A stretch of 32,439 bases of DNA from Paludibacter sp. (GCA_028691965.1 JAQUYE010000031.1:1-32439), one strand, 5' to 3'; positions 17,287-23,770 are shown, counted from the stretch's first letter. Notes: generated from the sequence alone by a model not told the origin. Made by a program: numbers and translations.

Positions 17287-17985
17287 ATGAAGAAGTGGAT
17301 TTTTTTACCCGTACTGATGCTGATGTTCGGTACCACCTTGCTAACAGCACAAATCACGAATGACAAGAAACCGGGAATTGGAGTAGCCATCGGCGCAAGT
17401 GCCTCTACCAATGGATTAGGAGTAAATGTTACTGCAGCACTCACCCGCTCCATTGCCGTGAGGGTGGGCTATGAAGCATTTTCAAAATCGTTCAGCGAAC
17501 CTTATGTTTACGACATCGAAGATATCGAATTCAACATCACCCCCGACATTAAAGTAGGGGGAATAACAGCGAATGTCGATTTTTACCTGTTAAAAGGACT
17601 TTACCTTACCGGAGGTGTGGTACAAACCAGGTTCGCCGCAGGAGCAACACTTGAACCAACAGAGCCAATGATGATAGGCGAAATTGAATACCAGCCCGAA
17701 GATATCGGCGAACTAACCGTTTCGTTGCTGCCCGAACGCAGCTTAGCACCCTATGCAGGTATCGGATTTGGACGAACTATCTCCAGAGATAAAAAGCTAG
17801 CCTTTAATTTTGAAATGGGAGCCTATCATATGGGATCGTATGTTGTCGACATGCAAGGTACAGCCCTGTTACAGGGAAATTCGGACAACGAATCCGTACA
17901 GCGTATTAATACCGTATTAAGTGAAATAAGCTGGAGTGGAATTTATCCCGTAGTGAAACTGGGACTCTCGTTCCGCCTGTTCTAA
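17287..17985 (+). CDS. outer-membrane beta-barrel protein
   Basis: A 232-residue protein with a clear Sec signal peptide (MKKWIFLPVLMLMFGTTLLTAQ) and alternating amphipathic strands such as SIAVRVGYEAFSKSF, GGITANVDFYLLKGLYLTGG and LAPYAGIGFGRTIS. It ends in LGLSFRLF with a terminal Phe, the usual outer-membrane barrel signature. The size suggests a barrel of 8-10 strands (inference). Function unknown. It follows the large exported protein by 34 nt and precedes a terminator, so the two likely form a two-gene operon, perhaps a surface protein and its membrane partner. Confidence 0.82.
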   Translation: MKKWIFLPVLMLMFGTTLLTAQITNDKKPGIGVAIGASASTNGLGVNVTAALTRSIAVRVGYEAFSKSFSEPYVYDIEDIEFNITPDIKVGGITANVDFYLLKGLYLTGGVVQTRFAAGATLEPTEPMMIGEIEYQPEDIGELTVSLLPERSLAPYAGIGFGRTISRDKKLAFNFEMGAYHMGSYVVDMQGTALLQGNSDNESVQRINTVLSEISWSGIYPVVKLGLSFRLF

Positions 17986-18041
17986 TACGGTTTAGCGAAT
18001 ACGGGTGAAACTAACTGCCTGTTACGATCACCTTCCCCTAT

Positions 18042-18077
18042 ATACCCGGACTGAACATTCAGTCCGGGTATTTTTTA
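18042..18077 (+). terminator. intrinsic terminator after the barrel gene
   Basis: A perfect inverted repeat, ATACCCGGACTGAA (18042-18055) and TTCAGTCCGGGTAT (18058-18071), followed by a T run to 18077. It shares the CCCGGACTGAAC and TCAGTCCGGG segments with the terminator at 15189. Confidence 0.92.
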
Positions 18078-18165
18078 CCTGCTTGTTGGGCTCCACATTA
18101 AACCATTTGTGCGCTGCTCAGTCAGATGGTATACGTAATTCACTTAAACAAAAAGCAATACACGC

Positions 18166-18540
18166 ATGAAACAACGAATTTTAGTTTTGACACTGGCGCT
18201 GGCTGTACTTTCGATTACCGGCATGGCCCAACGCCCACAGGGAGCAGGCGAACGCCCGCAATGGAATGCAGAGCAACGAGCCGAACAGATGGCAAAAGAC
18301 CTGGAGCTGACTAAAGAACAACAGACACAGGTAAAAGAACTATTTGAAAAGCAACAAGCCGAAATGGCCGAGATCCGCAAGCAGCCCCGCAACGAGGGCA
18401 CCGATCGCCGCGCACAATTCAGCGAACTACGCAAAAAATGGGACACTGAATTAGAAAAGATTATCGGCAGCGAAAAACTTGCCAAGCACAAAGAATTGCA
18501 GGCGCAACGAATGAACAACCGCCGGAACCGACAACAATAA
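18166..18540 (+). CDS. small exported Spy/DUF4890-like protein
   Basis: A 124-residue exported protein with a clean signal peptide (MKQRILVLTLALAVLSITGMAQ) and a highly charged helical mature part. It contains AEQMAKDLELTKEQQTQVKEL, the L-T-x-x-Q type helix seen in Spy/CpxP and DUF4890 proteins, then RKKWDTELEKIIGSEKLAKHKEL and a basic RNNRRNRQQ tail. Periplasmic members of this group act as chaperones or envelope-stress sensors, or are of unknown function in Bacteroidota; a chaperone role here is inference. It stands alone: the barrel terminator is 90 nt upstream, and a region of repeats starts after it. Confidence 0.85.
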   Translation: MKQRILVLTLALAVLSITGMAQRPQGAGERPQWNAEQRAEQMAKDLELTKEQQTQVKELFEKQQAEMAEIRKQPRNEGTDRRAQFSELRKKWDTELEKIIGSEKLAKHKELQAQRMNNRRNRQQ

Positions 18541-18631
18541 GCCGGCCCCCGAAAAGCCGGGAATGCAGGAACATTCGGGTCGACCCATCGGCCTTTTCCC
18601 GCCTCCCGGCTCTCTTTTACCCCTACATTGG

Positions 18632-18670
18632 CCACAAATATGCAATTTTTGCCCACAAACGTGCAATTTT
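18632..18670 (+). repeat. two 18-bp direct repeats at 21-bp period
   Basis: CCACAAATATGCAATTTT (18632-18649) and CCACAAACGTGCAATTTT (18653-18670) differ at two positions and lie exactly 21 bp apart, two helical turns. They end 17 nt before a TAnnTTTG box that lacks a -33 element. This layout is typical of direct-repeat activator sites such as LytTR-type regulators; the regulator is not identified. Confidence 0.7.
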
Positions 18671-18687
18671 CACCACCATTGCTGCTC

Positions 18688-18695
18688 TATCTTTG
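18688..18695 (+). promoter_or_regulatory. putative activator-dependent -7 box
   Basis: TATCTTTG matches TAnnTTTG. No TTG lies 17-23 nt upstream; the place of the -33 element is taken by the second 18-bp direct repeat. The start point would fall at or near the ATG at 18701, giving a leaderless or nearly leaderless transcript. Confidence 0.5.
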
Positions 18696-18700
18696 TGCCC

Positions 18701-19150
18701 ATGAAACTACAATTCCTGATCCTGTTTTTGATGCTGCTTGTTGAGATGGTTCTCAGCAGTAGCTTTGCACTCCAATCAAGCCCGGTTCTATCGTATAGTA
18801 CCTCAGCTCCTTTCATTACCTATACCGGGGAATGCTCAGGGGTATCCGCTCAGAAAGAAATTAACAATTCACAAGTTGTCGTTAATAATTCGCAAGTTGT
18901 CGTTAACAATTGCAAGCTTCGTTATTTTGTTCGCTTTGCACCGACGTTCGGCGCTTCACCACTTTTCGGTTCCCTATTCCTGAGCGTGTACTTTACTTCA
19001 CCTGGCCGGTTTATTCCCACCTGCCGCGAAGCTGGTTGTTCGTTTCCAGGGAATGTTCTTACTACTATCAGCCTGTACAACGCAGCAGTTGCAGGTAGCT
19101 ATCCTTCCTTTGCCGCCTGTTTACACTCCGCGGTTTTTAACAGGACCTGA
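18701..19150 (+). CDS. possible small secreted protein, unknown (doubtful)
   Basis: I do not recognise this gene and it may not be protein-coding. From the ATG at 18701 it would encode 149 residues. It starts with a strongly hydrophobic segment (MKLQFLILFLMLLVEMVLSS) like a signal peptide, then a Ser/Thr-rich part and a seven-residue NNSQVVV repeat (from a 21-bp DNA repeat). The tail contains several Cys, Phe and Pro residues. In favour: a -7 box with phased direct repeats just upstream and an intrinsic terminator 37 nt after the stop. Against: composition unlike its neighbours, no family resemblance, and ATG at the predicted transcript start. A roughly 500-nt noncoding RNA is the alternative. 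Confidence 0.35.
   Translation: MKLQFLILFLMLLVEMVLSSSFALQSSPVLSYSTSAPFITYTGECSGVSAQKEINNSQVVVNNSQVVVNNCKLRYFVRFAPTFGASPLFGSLFLSVYFTSPGRFIPTCREAGCSFPGNVLTTISLYNAAVAGSYPSFAACLHSAVFNRT
18863..18923 (+). repeat. 21-bp tandem repeat, about 2.9 copies
   Basis: Two 21-bp copies (18863-18883, 18884-18904) differ at two positions (AACAATTCAC versus AATAATTCGC at the front, then AAGTTGTCGTT in both). A diverged 19-nt third copy is at 18905-18923. The period keeps the reading frame of the doubtful ORF and yields NNSQVVV twice. Confidence 0.8.
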
Positions 19151-19186
19151 GTCCGCTCCCCCCCTTTTTAGTACTTTCTGCCTGCC

Positions 19187-19213
19187 GGCTGACCACTAGT
19201 TGGTCGGCCTTTT
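19187..19213 (+). terminator. intrinsic terminator
   Basis: GGCTGACCA (19187-19195), a 5-nt loop CTAGT, and TGGTCGGCC (19201-19209) pair over 9 bp with one G-U, followed by TTTT. It would end the transcript started near 18701. Its 3' end, GGCCTTTT, is also the start of the 44-45-bp direct repeat. Confidence 0.7.
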
Positions 19214-19302
19214 GCGTTTAATGCCCTAACCAAAACGTCCCGCAGCCCTGGCCTTTTCGCGTTTAACTCCCTAACCAAAACGTCCCGCAGCCCTGGCCTT
19301 TT
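19206..19302 (+). repeat. tandem direct duplication of 44-45 bp
   Basis: Copy 1 (19206-19249) and copy 2 (19250-19294) both read GGCCTTTT, then CGTTTAA, a short variable CTCCC/TGCCC part, and CTAACCAAAACGTCCCGCAG followed by CCCT. They differ by one inserted C and two substitutions. A third start, GGCCTTTTT, is at 19295-19303. The unit begins with the tail of the preceding terminator. Confidence 0.85.
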
Positions 19303-19360
19303 TGTCATTTCAATCCAGCGTTTCCGATCCAATCGTCATGGCTTTTTTAACCGAAACGCG

Positions 19361-19640
19361 GCATGTAACAGGTCCGCATATGTCATGTAACAGGTTTGCA
19401 CATGTCATGTTAGAGCTTCGCATATGTCATGTAACAGGTTCGCACATGTCATGTTAGAGCTTCGCATATGACATGTTAGAGGTCCGCACATGTCATGTTA
19501 GAGCTTCGCACATGTCATGTTAGAGCTTCGCACATGACATATGACAGGTTCGCACACAAGATGTGCGGATCTATCACACGAGGTGTGCGGGTCTGTCACA
19601 CAAGGTGTGCCGGTTACTCACACAGGGCGTGCCGGTTACT
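19361..19640 (+). repeat. array of twelve 22-bp repeats, each with a dyad core
   Basis: After a 15-nt partial copy (19361-19375), eight 22-bp units run from 19376 to 19551. Four of them (19398, 19442, 19486, 19508) are identical. Four more diverged 22-bp units follow in the same phase, from 19553 to 19640. Each has a 13-bp dyad: CACAT-GTC-ATGTT in the first group and CACAC-AAG-GTGTG in the second. Bases 5 and 9 of the dyad change together (T/A to C/G). The remaining 9 bp (such as AGAGCTTCG or CCGGTTACT) are less conserved. A 22-bp period is not a multiple of three, so this is not coding. There are no spacers, so it is not CRISPR. The role is unknown; a multi-site protein-binding array or iteron-like element is possible. 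Confidence 0.9.
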
Positions 19641-19714
19641 ATGATCTGGCGTAACGACCAATACGCCCAGGGCAAATTGATCAAATGACTATAGTTTATA
19701 CGTCTGTTTGGTCC

Positions 19715-19764
19715 AACCACCGTTCTCTCATATCGTAAATTTACGATTTGGGAGTACGGTGGTT
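19715..19764 (+). repeat. 50-bp palindrome with 25-bp arms and no loop
   Basis: AACCACCGTTCTCTCATATC (19715-19734) plus GTAAA pairs with TTTACGATTTGGGAG plus TACGGTGGTT (19740-19764). There are two mismatches and one G-U pair, and the centre is AAATTT. CTCTTT follows on the plus strand. It could be a strong bidirectional terminator, a cruciform-forming site or a small palindromic element. It separates the 22-bp array from the A/T-rich region before the Bor-like gene. The rest of 19641-20083 holds a small 7-bp hairpin (TTGTTAA/TTAACAA at 19783-19800), a promoter box, and nothing else recognised. Confidence 0.8.
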
Positions 19765-19965
19765 CTCTTTAAGCGAAATCAATTGTTAAATCATTAACAA
19801 ATTGCAAATTAAAACCCCGACACTGCTCTTCGTTTCAACTAAATTGAGGACAAGCAAGTGAATTTCGCTTCGAAAAAAGAGTTTCAGACAGCAAAACAAG
19901 CAAAAAAACGTTAAAACCAACACATAAAAAGCAGTTTACGCGCCCATTATATAAATAATGTTTAA

Positions 19966-19973
19966 TACCTTTG
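19966..19973 (+). promoter_or_regulatory. putative -7 box upstream of the Bor-like gene
   Basis: TACCTTTG matches TAnnTTTG. It would give a leader of about 105 nt before the ATG at 20084. The leader contains a small hairpin (AAGTGA at 20002-20007 with TCACTT at 20018-20023) followed by an A run. No good -33 element was seen. Confidence 0.5.
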
Positions 19974-20083
19974 GTGCGATTTTTCAATATATTAAACATA
20001 AAAGTGAAAACCAGCTATCACTTAAAAAAACGGGGCGATACCGAAAAGCCAAACGAGTAGGGAACGACTAATAAATTTTTATT

Positions 20084-20377
20084 ATGAAGAAAAATGTTTT
20101 AAAAGCAGCACTTCTATTATCTATTTCTGTAGTAATGACTTCTTGCTTCACTTTAACGTATTCAGTGGGCGAAGGAGCTAAAACAGGGGTTGTAGTTCAA
20201 GAGAAAAATCATTATTTAATTTATGGTTTAGCACCGATTAAAACCTCCGACCCCACAAAAATGGCAGGTGGTGCAAAGGATTACACCGTCACCGTTCAAC
20301 ACACCTTCGTGGATGGCTTGTTGAACGCCATAACAGGTGGAATTTACTCACCAACCACTACAACTGTCAGAAAATAG
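20084..20377 (+). CDS. Bor-family lipoprotein
   Basis: A 97-residue lipoprotein resembling phage lambda Bor, a small outer-membrane lipoprotein linked to serum resistance in E. coli (family knowledge). The signal MKKNVLKAALLLSISVVMTSC puts the lipid anchor at C21. The Bor-like part is GGAKDYTVTVQHTFVDGLLN followed by AITGGIYSPTTTTV, which aligns well with Bor GGAENVV...QTFVNGLLGFITLGIYTP. The N-terminal half matches less well, and lambda Bor has a C-terminal Cys that is missing here. Homologues occur in Bacteroidota chromosomes, so this alone does not show a prophage. A 100-nt leader and a following hairpin suggest it is transcribed alone or with the next small gene. Confidence 0.8.
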   Translation: MKKNVLKAALLLSISVVMTSCFTLTYSVGEGAKTGVVVQEKNHYLIYGLAPIKTSDPTKMAGGAKDYTVTVQHTFVDGLLNAITGGIYSPTTTTVRK

Positions 20378-20385
20378 GGATACTA

Positions 20386-20421
20386 AAGTCGGGGTTTTGC
20401 ATGCCGGCACAACCCCGACTT
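20386..20421 (+). terminator. hairpin terminator after the Bor-like gene
   Basis: AAGTCGGGGTT (20386-20396) and AACCCCGACTT (20411-20421) form a perfect 11-bp stem with a 14-nt loop. The following T content is low (ATTGTAAGTTTT), so termination may be partial. Confidence 0.65.
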
Positions 20422-20438
20422 ATTGTAAGTTTTAAGAA

Positions 20439-20630
20439 ATGAAGAAACTTGCACTTATCCCCGGAATCCTGTTAACACTACTTGGATTTTTTCAGGGTTT
20501 CCGCTATCTAGTCGATTATAACAGCCTGACCAACTATGGCAAAGGATACGTATGGGGTTCCCTTTTTTTGGTAGCAACAGGGTTGGTATTCCTCTATATT
20601 GGACTAAAAAAGAATAAAACCAATGGGTAA
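20439..20630 (+). CDS. small two-helix membrane protein, unknown
   Basis: A 63-residue protein with two clear hydrophobic helices (about 4-20 and 37-55), joined by a polar loop RYLVDYNSLTNYGKGYVWG and ending in KKNKTNG. No family is recognised. It is a plausible real gene because it has a typical membrane topology, a basic end and a fitting position 17 nt after the hairpin of the Bor-like gene, but its size makes this moderate. It is the last gene before composition shifts to the A/T-rich island. Confidence 0.6.
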   Translation: MKKLALIPGILLTLLGFFQGFRYLVDYNSLTNYGKGYVWGSLFLVATGLVFLYIGLKKNKTNG

Positions 20631-20677
20631 TGACAGGTTGGTGAAAATTGTTTAGAGTAACGGCCGTTATATTTTTT

Positions 20678-20705
20678 CACTATCAGATTTATCTGGCTGA
20701 TAGTG
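20678..20705 (+). promoter_or_regulatory. inverted repeat upstream of higBA
   Basis: CACTATCAG (20678-20686) and CTGATAGTG (20697-20705) are perfect 9-bp arms. A related CACTATC half-site lies at 20779-20785. T's precede rather than follow the hairpin on the plus strand, so it is not a terminator for this strand. It could be an operator for the HigA-type antitoxin, though it lies about 170 nt before the promoter box. Confidence 0.4.
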
Positions 20706-20872
20706 TGATCCATACATACAGATTATCGTTGCGGTAATGCCAGCATTTCCGGAAGACCCCTGCTTGTTGCGCTAGTGTCACTATCGGATAAAATATACAT
20801 ATCTGACAATATGATTTAACAAAATAATTCATAAATATGAAATATCATTAACCTATCGAGTAAATAATTTCG

Positions 20873-20880
20873 TACCTTTG
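20873..20880 (+). promoter_or_regulatory. putative -7 box of the higBA operon
   Basis: TACCTTTG matches TAnnTTTG and ends only 2 nt before the higB ATG at 20883. If used, the transcript would start at or just after the ATG, implying a leaderless toxin message or a different true start. Confidence 0.45.
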
Positions 20881-20882
20881 CT

Positions 20883-21215
20883 ATGAAAATAAAATACAAG
20901 AATAACAAACTCGAAAAATCACTCACCAATGATAAGGAACTTATCAAGTCGTACGGAGAGCTGGCCAAAAAGATTAAAGAAAGAATGAACCAGCTTTTTG
21001 CGGCAGATAACCTGTCGGTCATTGCATTGCTTCCTGCTTTGCGATTACATCCGTACAAAGGGAATCGGGCTGGTGAATGGGCTGTTGATATCAAAGATAA
21101 CTGGCGAATAGTTTTTGAAATTGCACAAAGTCCTATCCCCCAAAAAGAAGATGGAGGTGTAAATCTAACACAAATTACTGTCATAGAAATTGTTTCAGTA
21201 GAAGACCCACATTAA
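20883..21215 (+). CDS. higB: HigB-type toxin of the RelE/ParE superfamily
   Basis: A 110-residue toxin candidate. HigB/RelE-family toxins cut mRNA at the ribosome and are neutralised by the adjacent antitoxin (family knowledge). Visible family features are MKIKYKNNKLEKSLTNDKEL at the N-terminus, LHPYKGNRAGEWAVDIKDNW in the middle (the L-H-x-L-K-G-x-R-x-G-x-W-x-V box), RIVFEI, and a late VIEIVSVEDPH strand ending in His. The gene order is toxin first, as in higBA systems. The antitoxin starts 11 nt after its stop. A -7 box abuts its ATG. Confidence 0.88.
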   Translation: MKIKYKNNKLEKSLTNDKELIKSYGELAKKIKERMNQLFAADNLSVIALLPALRLHPYKGNRAGEWAVDIKDNWRIVFEIAQSPIPQKEDGGVNLTQITVIEIVSVEDPH

Positions 21216-21226
21216 CACACACAGCA

Positions 21227-22333
21227 ATGACTAATTTAGAAGCAAAAAAACTACTTTTATCTTGCCCCGGCGATACCATTCAGGAGCATATTGATACCAT
21301 AGGTATGTCGCAGGCCGAATTGGCCGAACGATTAGGCAGGTCAGTCCCCAAACTCAACGAATTGATAAAAGGCAAAGCCCCGATAACAAAAGAAACAGCC
21401 ACCAAACTCGAATATGTATTGGGTATCCCAGCGAGCTTTTGGCTTAGTTTAGAAAGAACCTATCAGGATGAATTACTGGGAATTGAACGATTGGAGTTCC
21501 TGGAACAATGTATTGCATGGCTAAAATCATTTCCGGTTTCAGCCATGAAAAAACTGGGTGTATTGCCTGAAACAAATGAAAAGCATGTATTGGCAGAGAG
21601 TCTGTTAAAGTTTTTCAGGGTTGCTTCTCCAAATCAATGGGCGAGCTTTTACACCAATAATGAATTAGCATTCAAAATTGACCTCCAATATACAACTGAA
21701 CCACAAGCCATTTCCGTATGGTTGCGTTTGGGAGAAATTCAGGCAGAAAAAACACAAACTATGGATTTTGATAAAAAGTTAATTCGTGAACGAATGCATG
21801 AAATCCAAACTTTATGCTACCAAATGCCTGACAACTGGATGATTAAATTACAAGAAATATGCAGCCAGTGTGGTATTGCCCTGGTTTATACCCCTTGTAT
21901 TTCAAAAGCACCCATTTATGGTGCTTCAAGATGGATTAGAAACTTTTCGAAGCCATTAATTCAAATTACAGATCGTCAGAAAGATTACAATGCATTTTGG
22001 TTTTCATTTTTTCACGAATTAGCTCACATTTTAAATCATGGAAAAAAGGATGTATTTATTAGTCTTGACAATATAGAGCCTGATAATGAGAAGGAAAAGC
22101 AAGCCGATGATTTTGCTGCAAGGATGTTATTGTCTGAAAAGGAGAGAAATGAATTATTCCAACACTCAGATTTTACTCCTGAGTTAATTTTGGATTTTAG
22201 TAGAAAATATCGAAGAAATCCGTCAATTATCGTTTCTCAACTTCAAAGACAAACGAAGGTGTATACTGATTTCAAATTAAACAGGTTAAAAATAAAAGTA
22301 ACCTTTGATCATTTAGAGCCGATTCGGATGTAA
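21227..22333 (+). CDS. HigA-type antitoxin fused to ImmA/IrrE metallopeptidase domain
   Basis: A 368-residue protein of two parts. The first 80 or so residues are a HigA XRE-type HTH (GDTIQEHIDTIGMSQAELAE, then LGRSVPKLNELIKGKAPI and LEYVLGIPASFW). After a helical linker, the C-terminal part has a zinc-peptidase motif HELAH (263-267) and EKQADDFAARML (E290 as likely third ligand), the ImmA/IrrE family that cleaves repressors in mobile elements and stress responses. Most HigA antitoxins are near 100 residues. This long fusion type is known in other bacteria. It probably represses higBA and neutralises HigB; the target of the peptidase is unknown. Confidence 0.9.
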   Translation: MTNLEAKKLLLSCPGDTIQEHIDTIGMSQAELAERLGRSVPKLNELIKGKAPITKETATKLEYVLGIPASFWLSLERTYQDELLGIERLEFLEQCIAWLKSFPVSAMKKLGVLPETNEKHVLAESLLKFFRVASPNQWASFYTNNELAFKIDLQYTTEPQAISVWLRLGEIQAEKTQTMDFDKKLIRERMHEIQTLCYQMPDNWMIKLQEICSQCGIALVYTPCISKAPIYGASRWIRNFSKPLIQITDRQKDYNAFWFSFFHELAHILNHGKKDVFISLDNIEPDNEKEKQADDFAARMLLSEKERNELFQHSDFTPELILDFSRKYRRNPSIIVSQLQRQTKVYTDFKLNRLKIKVTFDHLEPIRM

Positions 22334-22385
22334 GAAACAAGGGAAAGTGGTGTGAAATGAATAATTCAAAAAAAAATAACGGCTT

Positions 22386-23243
22386 ATGGCAAAATCGAAA
22401 CCAATAGTAGCATTAATTTATGATTTTGATGGCACATTATCTCCCGGTAATATGCAGGAATATGCATTTATTCAGGCAACCGGAATGAGTGTACAAGAAT
22501 TCTGGGCTGAAAATACTCACTTAGCACAAAATCAGGATGCTGATCAAATACTTACCTATATGTTTCTAATGCTACAGAAAGCTAAAGGAAAAGGGATTTC
22601 ACTAAAAAGATCAAAGTTTAAAGAGTTTGGCAAATCAGTCGATTTATTTAACGGGGTTGAAGAGTGGTTCGACAGAATTAATGAATTTGGCAAAAGCAGA
22701 GATGTAATCATTGAGCATTATATTAATTCATCGGGTCTGAAAGAAATGATTGAAGGTACCAGCATCGCAAAGAAATTTAAAAAGATTTTTGCTTGTTCTT
22801 ATCTGTATAATATAGATGGTATTGCTGAGTGGCCTGCTGTATCAGTGAACTTTACAAACAAAACGCAGTTTCTGTTTAAAATAAACAAAGGAATTGATAG
22901 CGTATATGAGTCAAAAAAAATAAATGAATTTATTCCGGAAACTGAAAGAAGAGTTCCGTTTTCAAATATGATTTATTTTGGAGATGGCGAAACAGATATT
23001 CCTTGCATGAAGTTAGTTAAAGATCAGGGAGGCCATTCAATTGCAGTTTATCAACCCGGCAAAACAGATAAGAAAAAAAGAGCTTCAAAATTAATCAATG
23101 AAAATAGAGTTAACTTTGCATGTCAGGCTGACTATTCAGAAAGCAAAGAGATTGATAAAGTTGTAAAAACGATAATTGAAAAAGTAAAGGCAGATACTGA
23201 ATTTAATGTTTTGATGAAAAAGCACGTAAAGGCATCGAAATAG
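22386..23243 (+). CDS. HAD-family hydrolase
   Basis: A 285-residue cytoplasmic phosphatase-type protein. Motif I is IYDFDGTLSPG with nucleophile D13 and acid D15, a serine pair (S115-S116) fits motif II, a lysine near 159-167 fits motif III, and motif IV is FGDGETDIPCM (199-204). The long helical insert between motifs I and II is a cap domain. The pattern is closest to phosphoserine-phosphatase-like HADs. The substrate is unknown. Homologues are often seen in accessory islands, and here it sits between the HigBA pair and a dead GIY-YIG-like gene, 52 nt after higA, possibly co-transcribed. Confidence 0.88.
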   Translation: MAKSKPIVALIYDFDGTLSPGNMQEYAFIQATGMSVQEFWAENTHLAQNQDADQILTYMFLMLQKAKGKGISLKRSKFKEFGKSVDLFNGVEEWFDRINEFGKSRDVIIEHYINSSGLKEMIEGTSIAKKFKKIFACSYLYNIDGIAEWPAVSVNFTNKTQFLFKINKGIDSVYESKKINEFIPETERRVPFSNMIYFGDGETDIPCMKLVKDQGGHSIAVYQPGKTDKKKRASKLINENRVNFACQADYSESKEIDKVVKTIIEKVKADTEFNVLMKKHVKASK

Positions 23244-23312
23244 AATATCCGAATAAGGTTAACTACAGACACCCTGTATTGTTAACATAAGTTCATTTAA
23301 AATATTGTAAGT

Positions 23313-23770
23313 ATGATAAGCCACGTACAACTAAAAAATCAAGGATTCCAAGGTTTAAAACCATAAGCGCACTTCAGAAAAATGACAACTTTCTTCCTGA
23401 TAAGATGGGGGTATATTTGATATTAGCCCCGGATAATTTTCAGATCGAATTTATAGAGAATGGAACAGGAGGATTTTTTTAAAGGAAAAAATCCCAATGT
23501 AAGTTTAGATGAATTAGCATACAATTGGGTGGATGGAGCAAATATAATGCACATTGGTAAAGCAGAATTAAGCAATATTTAAATTTTGGACATAATAAAC
23601 CGGTTGGTCATTGGGGAGACAGATATATCTGGCAGTTGAAAAATTCAGATGTATTAATTGTGTATTGGAAAATATTGAAAGATATTGAGCCAGCCTGTTA
23701 TGAATCTGCTTTGATTGATGCTTTTAGAAAAACATATGGAAAAAGACTCTTTGCAAACTTAAAAAGCTGA
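23313..23770 (+). pseudogene. GIY-YIG-like nuclease family gene, broken by two frameshifts and an internal deletion
   Basis: The protein can be pieced together across three frames. From the ATG at 23313, KNQGFQGL then shifts to FKTISALQKND, as if one T were lost near 23355. This continues through MGVYLILAPDNF to NGTGGFF, which ends at a seven-T run with one extra T (about 23480). The next frame gives KGKNPNVSLDELAYNWVDG and IMHIGKA, and then about a dozen codons are missing near 23563. The last frame reads RIKQYLNFGHNKPVGHWGD, YIWQLKNSDVLIVYWK and YGKRLFANLKS, ending at 23770. Intact relatives are small proteins with a GVYxxL ... GKA ... RxxQY pattern like GIY-YIG nucleases. This explains the 607-nt gap between the HAD and AlbA_2 genes. 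Confidence 0.8.

Noticed and set aside
19361..19640. CRISPR array
   Set aside because: The 22-bp units follow each other directly with no unique spacers, and no cas gene is near.
19361..19800. Plasmid-type origin with iterons
   Set aside because: No rep gene or clear DnaA boxes were seen and the flanks are chromosomal; kept only as one possible role of the array.
19974..20083. Riboswitch in the leader of the Bor-like gene
   Set aside because: The leader has a small hairpin and a GC-richer piece (CGGGGCGATACC), but I could match it to no known riboswitch consensus and no expression platform is visible.
20084..20377. Prophage marker based on the Bor-like gene
   Set aside because: No phage structural, integrase or lysis genes are nearby, and Bor homologues also occur as ordinary chromosomal genes.
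20678..20705. Terminator of the small membrane protein gene
   Set aside because: The T run is before the hairpin, not after it, on the plus strand.
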